Shown here: positions 1-9,275 of the stretch, piece after piece
How the letters are laid out: every line of letters starts with the position of its first letter
Numbering within the stretch: the first letter of the stretch is position 1
NCBI GenBank assembly: GCA_001544655.2
Contig: FCOD02000019.1
Span: 1-64,000 of the forward strand
Reading direction: 5' to 3'
From: Caballeronia turbans
GTDB lineage: Bacteria > Pseudomonadota > Gammaproteobacteria > Burkholderiales > Burkholderiaceae
Length of the DNA stretch: 64,000 nt
Translations under genes and position numbers: made by a program
Notes under the pieces: generated by a model
Database searches by the model: none
What the model was told of the DNA's origin: nothing
The model's input: only the letters and a program-made list of their open reading frames with translations

Positions 1-112
1 CGAGCTGCTTTCTTTGGTTACTTTCTTTGCAGCAGCAAAGAAAGTGACTGCCGCCCCGCATAGGGGCAACGCTAATAGACCAATAACAAAATGGGATCCA
101 GCGAAAAAACCG
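1..112. repeat. Dispersed intergenic repeat, copy A (cut by window edge)
   Basis: Copy A of a repeat found three times in this window (also about 3815-4051 inverted, and about 4268-4520 direct). It contains a perfect 10-bp hairpin (arms 21-30 and 35-44, loop AGCA), then a GCCCC/GGGGC mini-hairpin near 54-68, then a GGATCCAGCG block and an A-rich tail ending at the 3' end of the kinase gene. Its left end lies outside the window. Translations of it give junk peptides, so it is not counted as coding. Confidence 0.85.
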
Positions 113-117
113 CAACC

Positions 118-705
118 TCAAACCGCAACATTCAACAACCGATCCCGCATAACATCAGCATCTCCTTTACTAAAAATCTCAACAATATAATTGGCATCCC
201 GCACATAAGCGGGAAACCGCCGGTCCAAAATGCCTCGCGCGGCCAGCGCCTCCAACGGGGCACTTGCATCGACATCGCAAGACTTCACGATCATCAACCG
301 CTCCGCATTGAGCAAGGAAGAAAGCCACGCGGCAAGGCTATCGGAAGTGGTATCCCAGTTCGTCATCGAATCGGGCGTCGCCCGCATCAGATCCGTCGGC
401 ACCCACACCGCGACGCGCCCATCGCGCAATGCCCCGCGAATCCGATGCTCGTTCGACGCGAGCACGAGCTCCGGCACCACGCCCTGCATCAGAATCGCGT
501 ATTGCGCCATCGCGAGCAGGCACATGTTGTGAGCCGCGAGATCGTCGAAATGCCATTCGTGCTGATACTGCCGCACCGCGTCCGCAAAATCGCCGCCGCC
601 CGGCACGATCACGACACGCCCGCCGCCCACTTCCCAGAGCCGCGTCAGCCACTCGCGCAGCGCCGGATCGTGGCTCAGGCTACCCCCGATCTTCACCACC
701 CACAT
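118..705 (-). CDS. Amino-acid-kinase-fold protein, MfnE-like (H4MPT/methylofuran cofactor synthesis)
   Basis: A 195-residue protein with the glycine-rich kinase start VVKIGGSL (about residues 3-10) and a VPGGGDF nucleotide loop near residue 37. It is shorter than typical aspartate or glutamate kinases (about 240 residues or more). The family resembles archaeal MfnE, which phosphorylates an aminomethylfuran phosphate during methanofuran synthesis; homologues sit in H4MPT gene clusters of methylotrophic bacteria. Start chosen at ATG 705 because the kinase motif begins at once and an AGGA-type ribosome site precedes it; an upstream in-frame Met at 744 adds a tail without similarity. It is the last gene of a minus-strand set with the MfnF-like and MfnD-like genes. 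The exact substrate in bacteria is inferred. Confidence 0.8.
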   Translation of the reverse strand: MWVVKIGGSLSHDPALREWLTRLWEVGGGRVVIVPGGGDFADAVRQYQHEWHFDDLAAHNMCLLAMAQYAILMQGVVPELVLASNEHRIRGALRDGRVAVWVPTDLMRATPDSMTNWDTTSDSLAAWLSSLLNAERLMIVKSCDVDASAPLEALAARGILDRRFPAYVRDANYIVEIFSKGDADVMRDRLLNVAV

Positions 706-788
706 ATTCCTGTCCTCGTTCGATGATGCCGCCGGGCCACGCACCCGCTCCGATACCCCATCCTTACTCCGCTATATTCCGCACGCTC

Positions 789-1919
789 TTACGCCGCGCG
801 CGGCGCCGCATCGGCGTGGGAACGGGCTTCGTTGCCTGCCGCGCCCTTCGCCGCCATCGACGCCAAAAGCGCGACCGCCACGCTCGGCGCGCACGTCGAT
901 ACCCATTCGGCACGCGTCGCGTCGTCGTCCGCGACGCCCGCGAGCCGCGCGAAATCGATATAACTGCGCGCCTCCTGCCGCGCCAGCGCCGCCGCCAGAA
1001 AGCGCCCGCAGCCCGCGCCGACGATCGGTGCAGCGGCCAGCGCCGCATCCCGCGCGATCACGCGCGCGAGATTCGTTTCGAGCGCGCGCAACTGTTCGTG
1101 CCGCCAGTTCTGCGCGAAACGCCGCCATTCGGAATCGCTCGCATCGGCGGCGTCGCGGCCGATCATCCGCGCGATACGCGCGCGGCTCGCGGCTTCCGTC
1201 TTCGGTCCGTTGTCGGCGCTCGGATGCTGGTCGTGCTCGGGCCACAACTCGCCCGTCAGACGATAGACATCCGCGGTCGTCGCGAACCATTCGTTCATCA
1301 CGCCGGTCGTTTCGCCGCGAAACGCGATGCGATGCGCGACCCCGCACAACGGCGTACGCACGATGCCCTGATAAACCAGCTCGCCGCTGACGAGCCGCTC
1401 GGCGTCGTTCGCGCCGCGCGCCAAGACACGGCCGCCGACGATCGGGATGATGTCCGTCGTCGTGCTGCCGATATCGATCAGCACCGCATCCGGGATGCAC
1501 GTCGCGACCCATCGCGCGGTCGCGAGCCAGTTCGCCGATGCGACCTTGCGCCAGCCGTCGGCGCATGCCGAACGCGCGAGCCAGCCGGCGTCGCCGGCGA
1601 AAAACATCGTGCGCGGCCCGAGCCGCTGCGCGAGCGTGCGCGTCAATGTGCGCACGCCTTCGGCGCGGTCGGCGAAGAGATCGACCATTTCGCCCGTCAT
1701 CGTGACGGCGTGACGCGCGGCGGCATCGGCGGCGGCGGGCCAGCGCTCGAACATGGCGTCGATCACGCGTTCCAGATGCGCGATGCCCTGCCAGAGCGGA
1801 CATGCCCATTGCGCGACATCGGCGAGCACGCCCGCGCGCGTCGCCATCGACACCTTGACGTGCGCGCCGCCCACGTCCCAGCCGAACACCGGCGCATCCG
1901 CTGATGTCGACGCCGTCAT
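789..1919 (-). CDS. Hydantoinase/oxoprolinase-family H4MPT-linked C1 protein, MfnF-like
   Basis: A 376-residue protein with ASKHA-type phosphate loops: GWDVGGAHVKV near the N terminus and IDIGSTTTDI near residue 130. This is the family described as H4MPT-linked C1 transfer pathway protein; archaeal MfnF condenses a furan diphosphate with gamma-glutamyltyramine during methanofuran synthesis. Start chosen at ATG 1919, whose ATGA overlaps the stop of the upstream ATP-grasp gene, implying translational coupling; an upstream Met at 1937 lies inside that gene. It lies between the MfnD-like and MfnE-like genes, which supports a shared role in making the methylofuran used by the Fhc complex. Confidence 0.85.
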   Translation of the reverse strand: MTASTSADAPVFGWDVGGAHVKVSMATRAGVLADVAQWACPLWQGIAHLERVIDAMFERWPAAADAAARHAVTMTGEMVDLFADRAEGVRTLTRTLAQRLGPRTMFFAGDAGWLARSACADGWRKVASANWLATARWVATCIPDAVLIDIGSTTTDIIPIVGGRVLARGANDAERLVSGELVYQGIVRTPLCGVAHRIAFRGETTGVMNEWFATTADVYRLTGELWPEHDQHPSADNGPKTEAASRARIARMIGRDAADASDSEWRRFAQNWRHEQLRALETNLARVIARDAALAAAPIVGAGCGRFLAAALARQEARSYIDFARLAGVADDDATRAEWVSTCAPSVAVALLASMAAKGAAGNEARSHADAAPRAA

Positions 1920-2971
1920 GACGCCGCTCCGCCGCACGCGCGCAGCAATCCGGCATCGCCATCGAAACCGGGCACGCGATGCGCCGCGAGCAGTTCCGCC
2001 GCGAGATTCCTGCCGCCGCGCCGGCTCAATTCCGCATACGCGACCGTGAGACGCGGATTCACTTCAATCACGACCGGCCCGCGCTCCGGATGCCAGACGA
2101 CGTCGATGCCTGCGAAACCGCGCAAACCCGGAAGCGCTTCGGCGACCCGCAGCGCGAGCCGCTCGAGCGCGCGCCCTTGCGGACCATGCCGGTCGATGCG
2201 ATCGACATCGACGCCATCGAACTGCACGATGCGCGCGCGGCGTCCCGATCCCGCCGCATCCGACAAACCGATGCGCTGACGATTGATGCTCACGAGCCGC
2301 GACAGCCGTTCGCGGCAAATCAGCGAAAGGCTCAGCGGCTCGCCGTCGACCCATTCCTGCAATACGGGATTGCGCCCCGCTTCCGCGCGCGCTTCGTATT
2401 CGGCGCGCGCGGCGGCGAGATCGTCATAGACGTAGGTGTCGAGGCCGCCCGCGCCGTCGTCGGGTTTGACGACCCAGCGTCGCCCGATTGCGGCGGCTGC
2501 GTTCTCCGGTTCGAGCGCGGGCGTCGCGTGGATGCTGCGCGCGGCGAGGCACGCGGCGGTTGCGCTCTTGCTCGATGCCGCGCGGATCGCTTCCTTCGCG
2601 CAGCCGAGCCAGCGCGCCTGGCCGACGGCGTCGTAGAGTTTGAGCAGCAGCCCGTCGCACTCGGGCGCGACGATGCAGGCATAGTCGTGCTCGCGCGCCA
2701 CGCGGGCGACGAAGCGAATGACCGGCTCGCCGGGCTGGGCGCGCACGTAACCTTGCGCGTCGTCGATCTGCTCGAAGCGCGAGCTGGCGACGGTCACCTC
2801 GATGCCCGGAAGTGCACGCAGATCGGCGGCGATGGCGTCGCGCATCACGCGGCCCTCGACGATCAGCGCGGAGAGGTCGGCGAGGCTGCCTGCGCCTGCC
2901 GCGTCCGGATCGATGCCGCCGCCGGTGAGATACTCGAATACAAAGATCTTGGTCAAAGGAAAGCCATCCAT
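1916..2971 (-). CDS. ATP-grasp ligase, MfnD-like (tyramine-glutamate ligase type)
   Basis: A 351-residue protein. The N terminus KIFVFEYLTGGG is typical of the archaeal-type ATP-grasp family containing MfnD. The ATP-grasp core has WVVKPDDGAGG near residue 165 and the metal-binding VIEVNPRLT near the C terminus. MfnD makes gamma-glutamyltyramine for methanofuran; activity here is inferred from family and neighbours. ATG 2971 overlaps by two bases the start of the divergent HisA-like gene, so the two genes share a start region with essentially no intergenic promoter space; a TTG five codons later is an alternative start. Confidence 0.8.
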   Translation of the reverse strand: MDGFPLTKIFVFEYLTGGGIDPDAAGAGSLADLSALIVEGRVMRDAIAADLRALPGIEVTVASSRFEQIDDAQGYVRAQPGEPVIRFVARVAREHDYACIVAPECDGLLLKLYDAVGQARWLGCAKEAIRAASSKSATAACLAARSIHATPALEPENAAAAIGRRWVVKPDDGAGGLDTYVYDDLAAARAEYEARAEAGRNPVLQEWVDGEPLSLSLICRERLSRLVSINRQRIGLSDAAGSGRRARIVQFDGVDVDRIDRHGPQGRALERLALRVAEALPGLRGFAGIDVVWHPERGPVVIEVNPRLTVAYAELSRRGGRNLAAELLAAHRVPGFDGDAGLLRACGGAAS

Positions 2972-3704
2972 GCAGGTGATACCCGTTCTCGATCTGCTCG
3001 ACGGCCACGCGGTACGCGCGGTGCGCGGCGAGCGTTCGCGTTACCGGCCGATCCAGTCCTCGTTGTGCGCCACGAGCGATCCTGTCGCGATCGCCCGGGC
3101 GCTCGTCGCCGCCACCGACGCGCGCACCGTGTACGTCGCCGATCTGGGCGCGATCCTGCAGCGCGGCGCGCACGACCGTGCGCTCGCCGCCATATGCGAC
3201 GCCCTCGGCGACGGCGTGCGCATCTGGCTCGATGCGGGCTTCACCGCATTCGCGCCGATGCGTGCGCTCGTCGAACGCATCGCGGGGCTGACGCGGTCTT
3301 CGACGCCCGCCGCGATCGTGCCCGTGTTCGGCACCGAGACGCTGCTCGACATCGGCGCGATCGCTGAGGCCTCGGCGTGCGGCCTGGAGCCGATCCTCTC
3401 GCTCGACTATCGCGGCGGGCGCGCGCTCGGTTCCGTGCATGCCGAAAGTGCTTTCTGGCCGTCGCGGGTGATCGTGATGACGCTCGATCACGTTGGCGCG
3501 CATGCCGGGCCTGATCTCGACACTTTCGCTTCCGTGCGTGCGCTCGCCGGCGCGCGGGAAGTGATCGGCGCGGGCGGCATCCGTCACGTCGATGACCTCG
3601 CTCTTGCTTCTGGCAGCGGCGCCCATGCGTGGCTCGTCGCTTCCGCGATTCACGATGGCACCGTGGCGCGGTGCGATGTGCATCGCAGGGCTTTCGGGCG
3701 ATGA
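2970..3704 (+). CDS. HisA-like TIM-barrel protein associated with H4MPT clusters
   Basis: A 244-residue protein beginning MQVIPVLDLLDGHAVRAVRG, which mirrors the first strand of HisA, with further barrel features DLGAI (about 55), ILSLDYRGG (about 138) and a late GAGGIRHVDDL phosphate-binding-like loop (about 198). It is a relative of ProFAR isomerase found with methanofuran/H4MPT genes in methanogens and methylotrophs; its reaction is not established to my knowledge, and this is not a histidine operon. Start at ATG 2970 follows AAAGGA by about nine bases. A longer reading frame opens upstream but lies inside the divergent ATP-grasp gene. Confidence 0.8.
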   Translation: MQVIPVLDLLDGHAVRAVRGERSRYRPIQSSLCATSDPVAIARALVAATDARTVYVADLGAILQRGAHDRALAAICDALGDGVRIWLDAGFTAFAPMRALVERIAGLTRSSTPAAIVPVFGTETLLDIGAIAEASACGLEPILSLDYRGGRALGSVHAESAFWPSRVIVMTLDHVGAHAGPDLDTFASVRALAGAREVIGAGGIRHVDDLALASGSGAHAWLVASAIHDGTVARCDVHRRAFGR

Positions 3705-3814
3705 ACTCAATATCTATGCCAAGGGCTTGGCGGCTTTGGTGGGGCTGTAATCCTTTGGCAAGAAGCTGTTGCATCACGTGGTGCATGGGTGACAGTGTGT
3801 TGCATTGCGGAGCA

Positions 3815-4520
3815 GGTTTTTGTTTCTCTTGTTTTTTTGCTTTCGCTGGATCCCGTATTCGTGTTGGTCTATTAGCACTGCCCCTATGCGGGGCGGCAGT
3901 CACTTTCTTTGCTGCTGCAAAGAAAGTAACCAAAGAAAGCAGCTCGAGACGCCCGCGGTCACACGCAGTTTAGCCATGCTTGCCATGTGACCGTGGGCTG
4001 CCTAAGTGTCGCCCTCAAAGGACCCGCCGGGCTTGGATCGCGCACGGTCTGACTAGCTAGTACTCAAAAGAAGCTGGTTCAGCACCAAATAGCTCCGGCA
4101 CAGCGCTACGCGCTGCCGCCGGGTCAACAAGGGAAACCAACGGATAACCAATGCAGTGAGATCGAGGCGCTAGTAAGGAAGCACGAGCAGACCCGATTGA
4201 CCCATCGGCCGCGAAGCGGGCCGGAGCCATTTGGCGCTGAGCCAGTGAGTCAAGCGGTGCGAGGCGACAGACCGTGCGCGATCCAAGCCGGGTTAGTCCT
4301 ATGAGGGCGACACTTAGGCAGCCCACGATCGCCTGGCACGCGTGGCCAATCTGCGTGTGACCGCGGGCGTCTCGAGCTGCTTTCTTTGGTCACTTTCTTT
4401 GCAGCAGCAAAGAAAGTGACTGCCGCCCCGCATAGGGGCAACGCTAATAAACCAAAAAGAATACGGGATCCAGCGAAAAAAACCGCAAAAAGCAAAAAGA
4501 AAACCGGCATAAACCTTGCT
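3815..4520. repeat. Inverted-repeat-flanked intergenic element (copies B and C of the dispersed repeat around a 216-bp core)
   Basis: The region between the HisA-like gene and fhcB has no convincing gene. A left arm (about 3815-4051) is repeated in inverted orientation as a right arm (about 4268-4520); by eye the inner 135 bases match at close to 90 percent. Each arm carries the 10-bp AAAG/CTTT hairpin (3903-3926 and 4393-4416), the GCCCC/GGGGC mini-hairpin, a GGATCCAGCG block and an A-rich outer tail. The core 4052-4267 begins with a perfect ACTAGCTAGT palindrome. The stretch 3705-3815 holds nothing recognised. Short frames here translate into repeat-derived peptides and are not called as genes. 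Confidence 0.85.
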
Positions 4521-4533
4521 CCAAAGCACGACC

Positions 4534-5796
4534 ATGCCCGATTCCCCCACAACATCGAACGCCCAGGCCGCAGGCGCAAACCTTTGGACCTGTCCATTCT
4601 GCCCATTGCTATGCGACGACATCACGCTCGCACCAACCGGCGACCAGCGGCTCGCAGCGCCGCACACCGCCTGCACCAGGCTCGAGGCGTCGCTTGCCCA
4701 CTTCGGTCCGCAGGACGCAAACCGCCACCCCGCGATCGACGGGCAACCCACCGATCTCGCGTCGGCGCTCTCGCAGGCCGCGGCGATCCTATCGAGCGCA
4801 CGTCGGCCGCTCTTCGGCGGACTCGCGACCGACGTGGCCGGCGCACGCGCGCTCTATGAACTCTGCGCGCAGTGCGGCGCGATCCTCGATCATCTGCACG
4901 GCGATACGCTCGCGGATAGCAACCGCGCCCTGCAAGACCGCGGTTCCTTCTTCACGACGCTATCGGAAGTGCGCTCACGCGCCGATCTCGTCATCGTGTT
5001 CGCATGCAGGCCCTCGCAACGCTATCCGCGCTTCTACGAACGCGCCATCGGCGAAGGACGCGACGTGAACATCGTATTCGTCGGATGCGACATCGATGAA
5101 GCAGCGCATGCACGCGCCGAAGCGATTCTGCGCGACACCGATCCCTTCGATACGCTCGCGCTGTGGTCCGCGCATGTCGAAGGCGGCCGCCCGATTCCGA
5201 CACCCGATCTCGTCGCGCTGACCGAGCGCATCAAGACGGCGCACTATACGGCCTTCGTCTACGAGCCATCGGCATTCGCCGGCCCTCATGCGGCGCTTGC
5301 AATCGAAGCGCTGCAACGCATCGTGAAAGCAATCAACCGCACCGCGCGCGCCGGCGCGCTCGCGCTGACCGGCGACGACGGCGCCGCCTCCGTCAATCAG
5401 GCGATCACATGGCTCTCGGGCTTTCCGCTGCGCACGCGCGTCGCATACGGCATGCCGCTGGATCACGATACGCATCGCTATCGCACTGAAACGCTCCTGC
5501 GCCGCGGTGAAATCGATGCGCTGCTCTGGGTCTCGAGCTTCGCGCCCGAGCCGCTGCCCGCCTCCCTCGCCGACGACGTGCCCGCGATCATCCTCGGCCA
5601 TCCATCGACGCAAACGCCCGCGCGCAAAGGCCCGACCGTGTTCATTCCGGTCGCGACGCCCGGCATCGACAGCGGCGGACATCTGTTTCGCGTCGATACG
5701 TCCGTGGTCGCGCCGCTCGCCGCCGCGCGCAGTGTCGTCTTGCCGACGGTCGCTTCGATCGCTTCGCAACTCGCGCAGGCACGGAGGCCATCATGA
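4534..5796 (+). CDS. fhcB: Formyltransferase/hydrolase complex subunit B (formylmethanofuran dehydrogenase subunit B homologue)
   Basis: A 420-residue homologue of FwdB/FmdB. In methylotrophs FhcABCD moves the formyl group from formyl-H4MPT to methylofuran and hydrolyses it to formate; the bacterial complex is not a redox enzyme. The N terminus retains a cysteine motif CPFCPLLCDD (about residues 16-25). The protein is close in length to the family. ATG 4534 is preferred; a TTG at 4516 is an in-frame alternative. It opens an operon-like run: its stop overlaps the fhcA start as ATGA at 5793. The upstream repeat element must contain or abut the promoter. Confidence 0.93.
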   Translation: MPDSPTTSNAQAAGANLWTCPFCPLLCDDITLAPTGDQRLAAPHTACTRLEASLAHFGPQDANRHPAIDGQPTDLASALSQAAAILSSARRPLFGGLATDVAGARALYELCAQCGAILDHLHGDTLADSNRALQDRGSFFTTLSEVRSRADLVIVFACRPSQRYPRFYERAIGEGRDVNIVFVGCDIDEAAHARAEAILRDTDPFDTLALWSAHVEGGRPIPTPDLVALTERIKTAHYTAFVYEPSAFAGPHAALAIEALQRIVKAINRTARAGALALTGDDGAASVNQAITWLSGFPLRTRVAYGMPLDHDTHRYRTETLLRRGEIDALLWVSSFAPEPLPASLADDVPAIILGHPSTQTPARKGPTVFIPVATPGIDSGGHLFRVDTSVVAPLAAARSVVLPTVASIASQLAQARRPS

Positions 5797-7487
5797 GCCT
5801 CGCGCGTCTCAAGGGCGGCACGCTCTACGATCCGGCGAACGGCGTGAATGGCGAGAAGCGCGACATCTATATCCGCGACGGACGCATCGTCGATCATGCG
5901 CAAGCAGAAAGCATCGAACGTGATTTCGATGCCAACGGCATGATCGTGATGGCGGGCGGCATCGACCTGCATTCGCATATCGGCGGCGGCAAGACTAATC
6001 TGTCGCGCCTGTTGCTGCCGGAAGATCATCGCGACGATCCGCGCGCCGTGCCCGATCGCCCGAACGAAGGCCGCTACATGCGCCTGCCTTCATGCGGTGT
6101 GTGCGCGCCGGGCACGCTCGCCGCAGGTTATCGCTATGCGGAAATGGGCTATACGGCCGCGTTCGAACCGGCGATGATCGCCTCGAACGCGCGGCATGCG
6201 CATCTGGAAATGGGCGACACGCCGATCATCGATCACGGCGCCTACGTGATGATGGGCAATGACGAGCTCTTCCTTCAGATGCTCGCCGCCAACGAAGATT
6301 TCGAGCGCCTGCGCGATTACGTCGGCTGGACGATCAATTCGAGCAAGGCGCTCGGCGTGAAGGTCGTGAATCCCGGCGGCATTTCGGCGTTCAAATTCAA
6401 TCAGCGTTCGCTCGATGTCGATGAAAAACACGTGCACTACGGCATCACGCCGCGCGATGTATTGAAGACGCTCACACGCGCGCTGACCGATCTGCGCGTG
6501 CCGCATCCGCTGCATGTGCATGCAAGCAATCTCGGCGTGCCGGGCAATATCGAATCGACGATCCGAACGATGGATACCGCCGAAGGCCTGCCCATTCATC
6601 TGACGCATATCCAGTTCCATAGCTATGGCACCGAAGGCCCGCGCAAGTTCTCGTCGGGCGCGCGGGCGATCGCCGAAGCGGTGAACGCGCGGCCCAATGT
6701 GACGATCGATGTCGGCCAGATCATCTTCGGTCAGACGGTCACGGCATCAGGCGACACGATGATGCAGTTCAAGAACGCACCGATGGCCCGGCCGCGAAAA
6801 TGGGTCCTCGGCGATATCGAATGCGATGCGGGCTGCGGCGTCGTGCCGTTCAAGTATCGCGAAGAGAGCTTTGTGAACGCGCTGCAATGGATCATCGGGC
6901 TGGAAATCTTTCTGCTCGTCGACGATCCGTGGCGCGTATCGATGACCACCGATCATCCGAACGGCGCGCCCTTCACGAGCTATCCGCATCTGATCCGCTT
7001 GCTGATGGACAAGTCCTTTCGCGACGCGCAACTCGACACGCTGCACGCCGATGCGAAGACCACGACCGCGCTCGCCGAAATCACGCGCGAATTCTCGCTC
7101 TACGAGATCGCGATCATTACGCGCGCCGGTCCCGCGAAACTGCTCGGTTTGAAAGATCGCGGTCATCTCGGCGCAGGCGCGGCGGCGGATATCGCCGTAT
7201 ATCGCGACGACGCCGATCGCGAGCGCATGTTCACATCGCCCGCTTATGTGTTCAAGGATGGCGAACTGATCGCGCGCGACGGCACGCTGCTCGCGACGCC
7301 GACCGGCGGCATTCATTACGTGAGCCCGGACTACGACCGCGCGATCGAAAAGCGCGTGCGAGATTTCGCGCAGAAGAATCTCGCGACACGCTTCGAAAAT
7401 ATCGCGATCGGCGACGACGAAATCTGCGCATGCTGCAACGGCGGGCGGCTCTTGCCCGTCGCGTGCTTCGCGGCGAGCGGGAGTTGA
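5793..7487 (+). CDS. fhcA: Formyltransferase/hydrolase complex subunit A (amidohydrolase-type)
   Basis: A 564-residue homologue of FwdA, the amidohydrolase-fold subunit that hydrolyses formylmethylofuran to formate. The zinc-binding HxH appears in DLHSHIGGG near residue 55, with later metal-ligand regions such as LHVHASN (about 240) and a D in the TTDHPNGAPF segment (about 388). The C terminus has a cysteine pair (CACCNGG). The start overlaps the fhcB stop by four bases and fhcD follows three bases after the stop, giving tight translational coupling within fhcBADC. Confidence 0.95.
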   Translation: MSLARLKGGTLYDPANGVNGEKRDIYIRDGRIVDHAQAESIERDFDANGMIVMAGGIDLHSHIGGGKTNLSRLLLPEDHRDDPRAVPDRPNEGRYMRLPSCGVCAPGTLAAGYRYAEMGYTAAFEPAMIASNARHAHLEMGDTPIIDHGAYVMMGNDELFLQMLAANEDFERLRDYVGWTINSSKALGVKVVNPGGISAFKFNQRSLDVDEKHVHYGITPRDVLKTLTRALTDLRVPHPLHVHASNLGVPGNIESTIRTMDTAEGLPIHLTHIQFHSYGTEGPRKFSSGARAIAEAVNARPNVTIDVGQIIFGQTVTASGDTMMQFKNAPMARPRKWVLGDIECDAGCGVVPFKYREESFVNALQWIIGLEIFLLVDDPWRVSMTTDHPNGAPFTSYPHLIRLLMDKSFRDAQLDTLHADAKTTTALAEITREFSLYEIAIITRAGPAKLLGLKDRGHLGAGAAADIAVYRDDADRERMFTSPAYVFKDGELIARDGTLLATPTGGIHYVSPDYDRAIEKRVRDFAQKNLATRFENIAIGDDEICACCNGGRLLPVACFAASGS

Positions 7488-7490
7488 CGC

Positions 7491-8432
7491 ATGCGCATCA
7501 ACGATACGCAGATCGACGACACCTTTGCCGAAGCCTTCCCGATGAAGGCGACCCGCCTCGTCATCACCGCGCATACGCCGACGTGGGCGCGCCATGCGGC
7601 CAATTCGCTGACGGGGTTCGCTACGTCCGTCATCGATTGCGGCTGCGAGGCGGGCATCGAACGCGATCTCACGGGCGATGAAACGCCCGATGGCAGGCCG
7701 GGCATCTCGGTCCTGATCTTCGCGATATCGTCGAAGGAATTGGCCAAGCAGATCGCGCGGCGTGTCGGCCAATGCGTGCTGACATGCCCGACGACGGCGG
7801 TCTATGGCGGCATCGATCCCGCCAACACGCGCGCACCGCTCTCCGACAATGCGCCGCTCGGCGCTGGCCTGCGCTTTTTCGGCGACGGCCATCAGATCTC
7901 GAAAGTCCTCGACGGCACGCGTTACTGGCGCGTGCCGGTGATGGACGGCGAGTTCGTCTGCGAGGAATTTACCGCGACCGTGAAGGCGGTCGGCGGCGGC
8001 AACCTGCTGTTTCTTGCGCGCGATATCGACAGCGCCTTGCAAGCTGCGGAGTCCGCCGTCGCCGCGATGCATCGGTTGCCGAACGTCATCACCCCGTTTC
8101 CGGGCGGCGTCGTGCGCTCGGGCTCCAAGATCGGCTCGAAATACGCGGGCGCGGCCGCATCGACCAATGATGCGTTCTGTCCGACGCTCGTCGGTTTGTC
8201 GAAGAAAAGCGAGCTGACGCCGGACGTCGCGTGCGTGCTCGAAATCGTGATCGACGGCCTCACCGACGCCGATGTCGGCGCCGCGATGACAGCCGGCATC
8301 GCGGCCGCAACGAACATCGGCCGCGCGGGCGGCGTCCTGCGCATTTCCGCAGGCAATTACGGCGGCAAGCTCGGGCCCTATCACTTCAAGCTGCACGAGC
8401 TGTCTAAAGATATCGACGGGAGCCGCGCATGA
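7491..8432 (+). CDS. fhcD: Formylmethanofuran--tetrahydromethanopterin N-formyltransferase
   Basis: A 313-residue protein starting MRINDTQIDDTFAEAFPMKA, as in the Ftr/FhcD family. It transfers the formyl group between H4MPT and the furan cofactor and is a subunit of the cytoplasmic Fhc complex in bacteria. Length matches the family (about 300). It contains the C-terminal region ending KLGPYHFKLHEL. It starts three bases after fhcA and overlaps fhcC by four bases (ATGA at 8429). Confidence 0.95.
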   Translation: MRINDTQIDDTFAEAFPMKATRLVITAHTPTWARHAANSLTGFATSVIDCGCEAGIERDLTGDETPDGRPGISVLIFAISSKELAKQIARRVGQCVLTCPTTAVYGGIDPANTRAPLSDNAPLGAGLRFFGDGHQISKVLDGTRYWRVPVMDGEFVCEEFTATVKAVGGGNLLFLARDIDSALQAAESAVAAMHRLPNVITPFPGGVVRSGSKIGSKYAGAAASTNDAFCPTLVGLSKKSELTPDVACVLEIVIDGLTDADVGAAMTAGIAAATNIGRAGGVLRISAGNYGGKLGPYHFKLHELSKDIDGSRA

Positions 8433-9262
8433 ACGCGATCACGTTGCGCGTAAAAAATGCGCCGGGCTTTCGCGTCGACGGGTCGAAATTACTGCCTGTC
8501 GAACTTGCGGCTGCTTCGCGGGCCGACTTGCCTCGCGTCGTCCTGCAAGGCGCCGGCGAAACGTGCGCGCTCGGCGATCTCTTCGATATCGCGCTGACGC
8601 AGGATGACAAGCCCTCGCTCACGATCGAAGGCGACGCGTGCTGGCTCGATCGCATCGGCGCGAACATGACCGAAGGCACGCTCACGGTGCAGGGCAACGC
8701 AGGCGATTACGCGGGCTTGAAGATGTCCGGCGGCGAGTTGCACATTGAGGGCGATGCAGGTGCTTTCGCCGCGTGCGAGATGCAAGGCGGCCGTCTGTCG
8801 ATTCACGGCGACGCGGGCGATTTCGCGGCGGGCGCGCTGCCCGGCGACATGGAAGGCATGGCGGGCGGCACACTCGCGATTCACGGCAACGCGGGCGCGC
8901 GCCTCGCGGACCGCATGCGGCGCGGGACGGTGCTCGTCGCGGGCGATGCAGGCGATTTCGCGGCGTCGCGGCTGATCGCGGGATCGGTCTGCGTCGGAGG
9001 GGAAGTGGGCGCACACTTGGGATACGGCATGCGGCGCGGCACGGTGTTACTGACACATGCGCCATCTCGCATTCCGCCGACTTTCACCGAGGGCGGGCGC
9101 GGCTTCGACGTGTTCTGGCTGCTCTTCACGCGGATGCTCGCGCGCGAGCGCACACGCGGGCTTGCGTCATTCGCGGCATTGGCCGGCGATGTGTTGCCGC
9201 GACGCTACGCCGGCGACCTCGCCGTGGATGGACGGGGGGAATTGCTGATCGCCAATTCTTAG
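8429..9262 (+). CDS. fhcC: Formyltransferase/hydrolase complex subunit C
   Basis: A 277-residue homologue of FwdC/FmdC. The middle of the protein is a series of degenerate beta-helix repeats of the form G-x-hydrophobic-x-hydrophobic-x-G-(D/N)-A-G, about residues 75-205, as in glutamate-synthase alpha-subunit-like domains. The role in the complex is structural. It ends the fhc set; 63 bases separate it from the cytochrome b561 gene, so co-transcription onward is likely. Confidence 0.93.
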   Translation: MNAITLRVKNAPGFRVDGSKLLPVELAAASRADLPRVVLQGAGETCALGDLFDIALTQDDKPSLTIEGDACWLDRIGANMTEGTLTVQGNAGDYAGLKMSGGELHIEGDAGAFAACEMQGGRLSIHGDAGDFAAGALPGDMEGMAGGTLAIHGNAGARLADRMRRGTVLVAGDAGDFAASRLIAGSVCVGGEVGAHLGYGMRRGTVLLTHAPSRIPPTFTEGGRGFDVFWLLFTRMLARERTRGLASFAALAGDVLPRRYAGDLAVDGRGELLIANS

Positions 9263-9275
9263 ACAGGCGAGAAAA

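Noticed and set aside
3805-3990. Short frames with FFAAAKK-like or FLCCCKE-like peptides in all three repeat copies
   Set aside because: They are translations of the AAAG/CTTT hairpin; both strands and several frames give such peptides, which argues against coding.
4057-4326. Minus-strand 89-codon frame in the core of the inverted repeat element
   Set aside because: It runs from the right arm into the core with no ribosome site, and its reading is a by-product of repeat sequence; no family recognised. It is kept as part of the repeat description.
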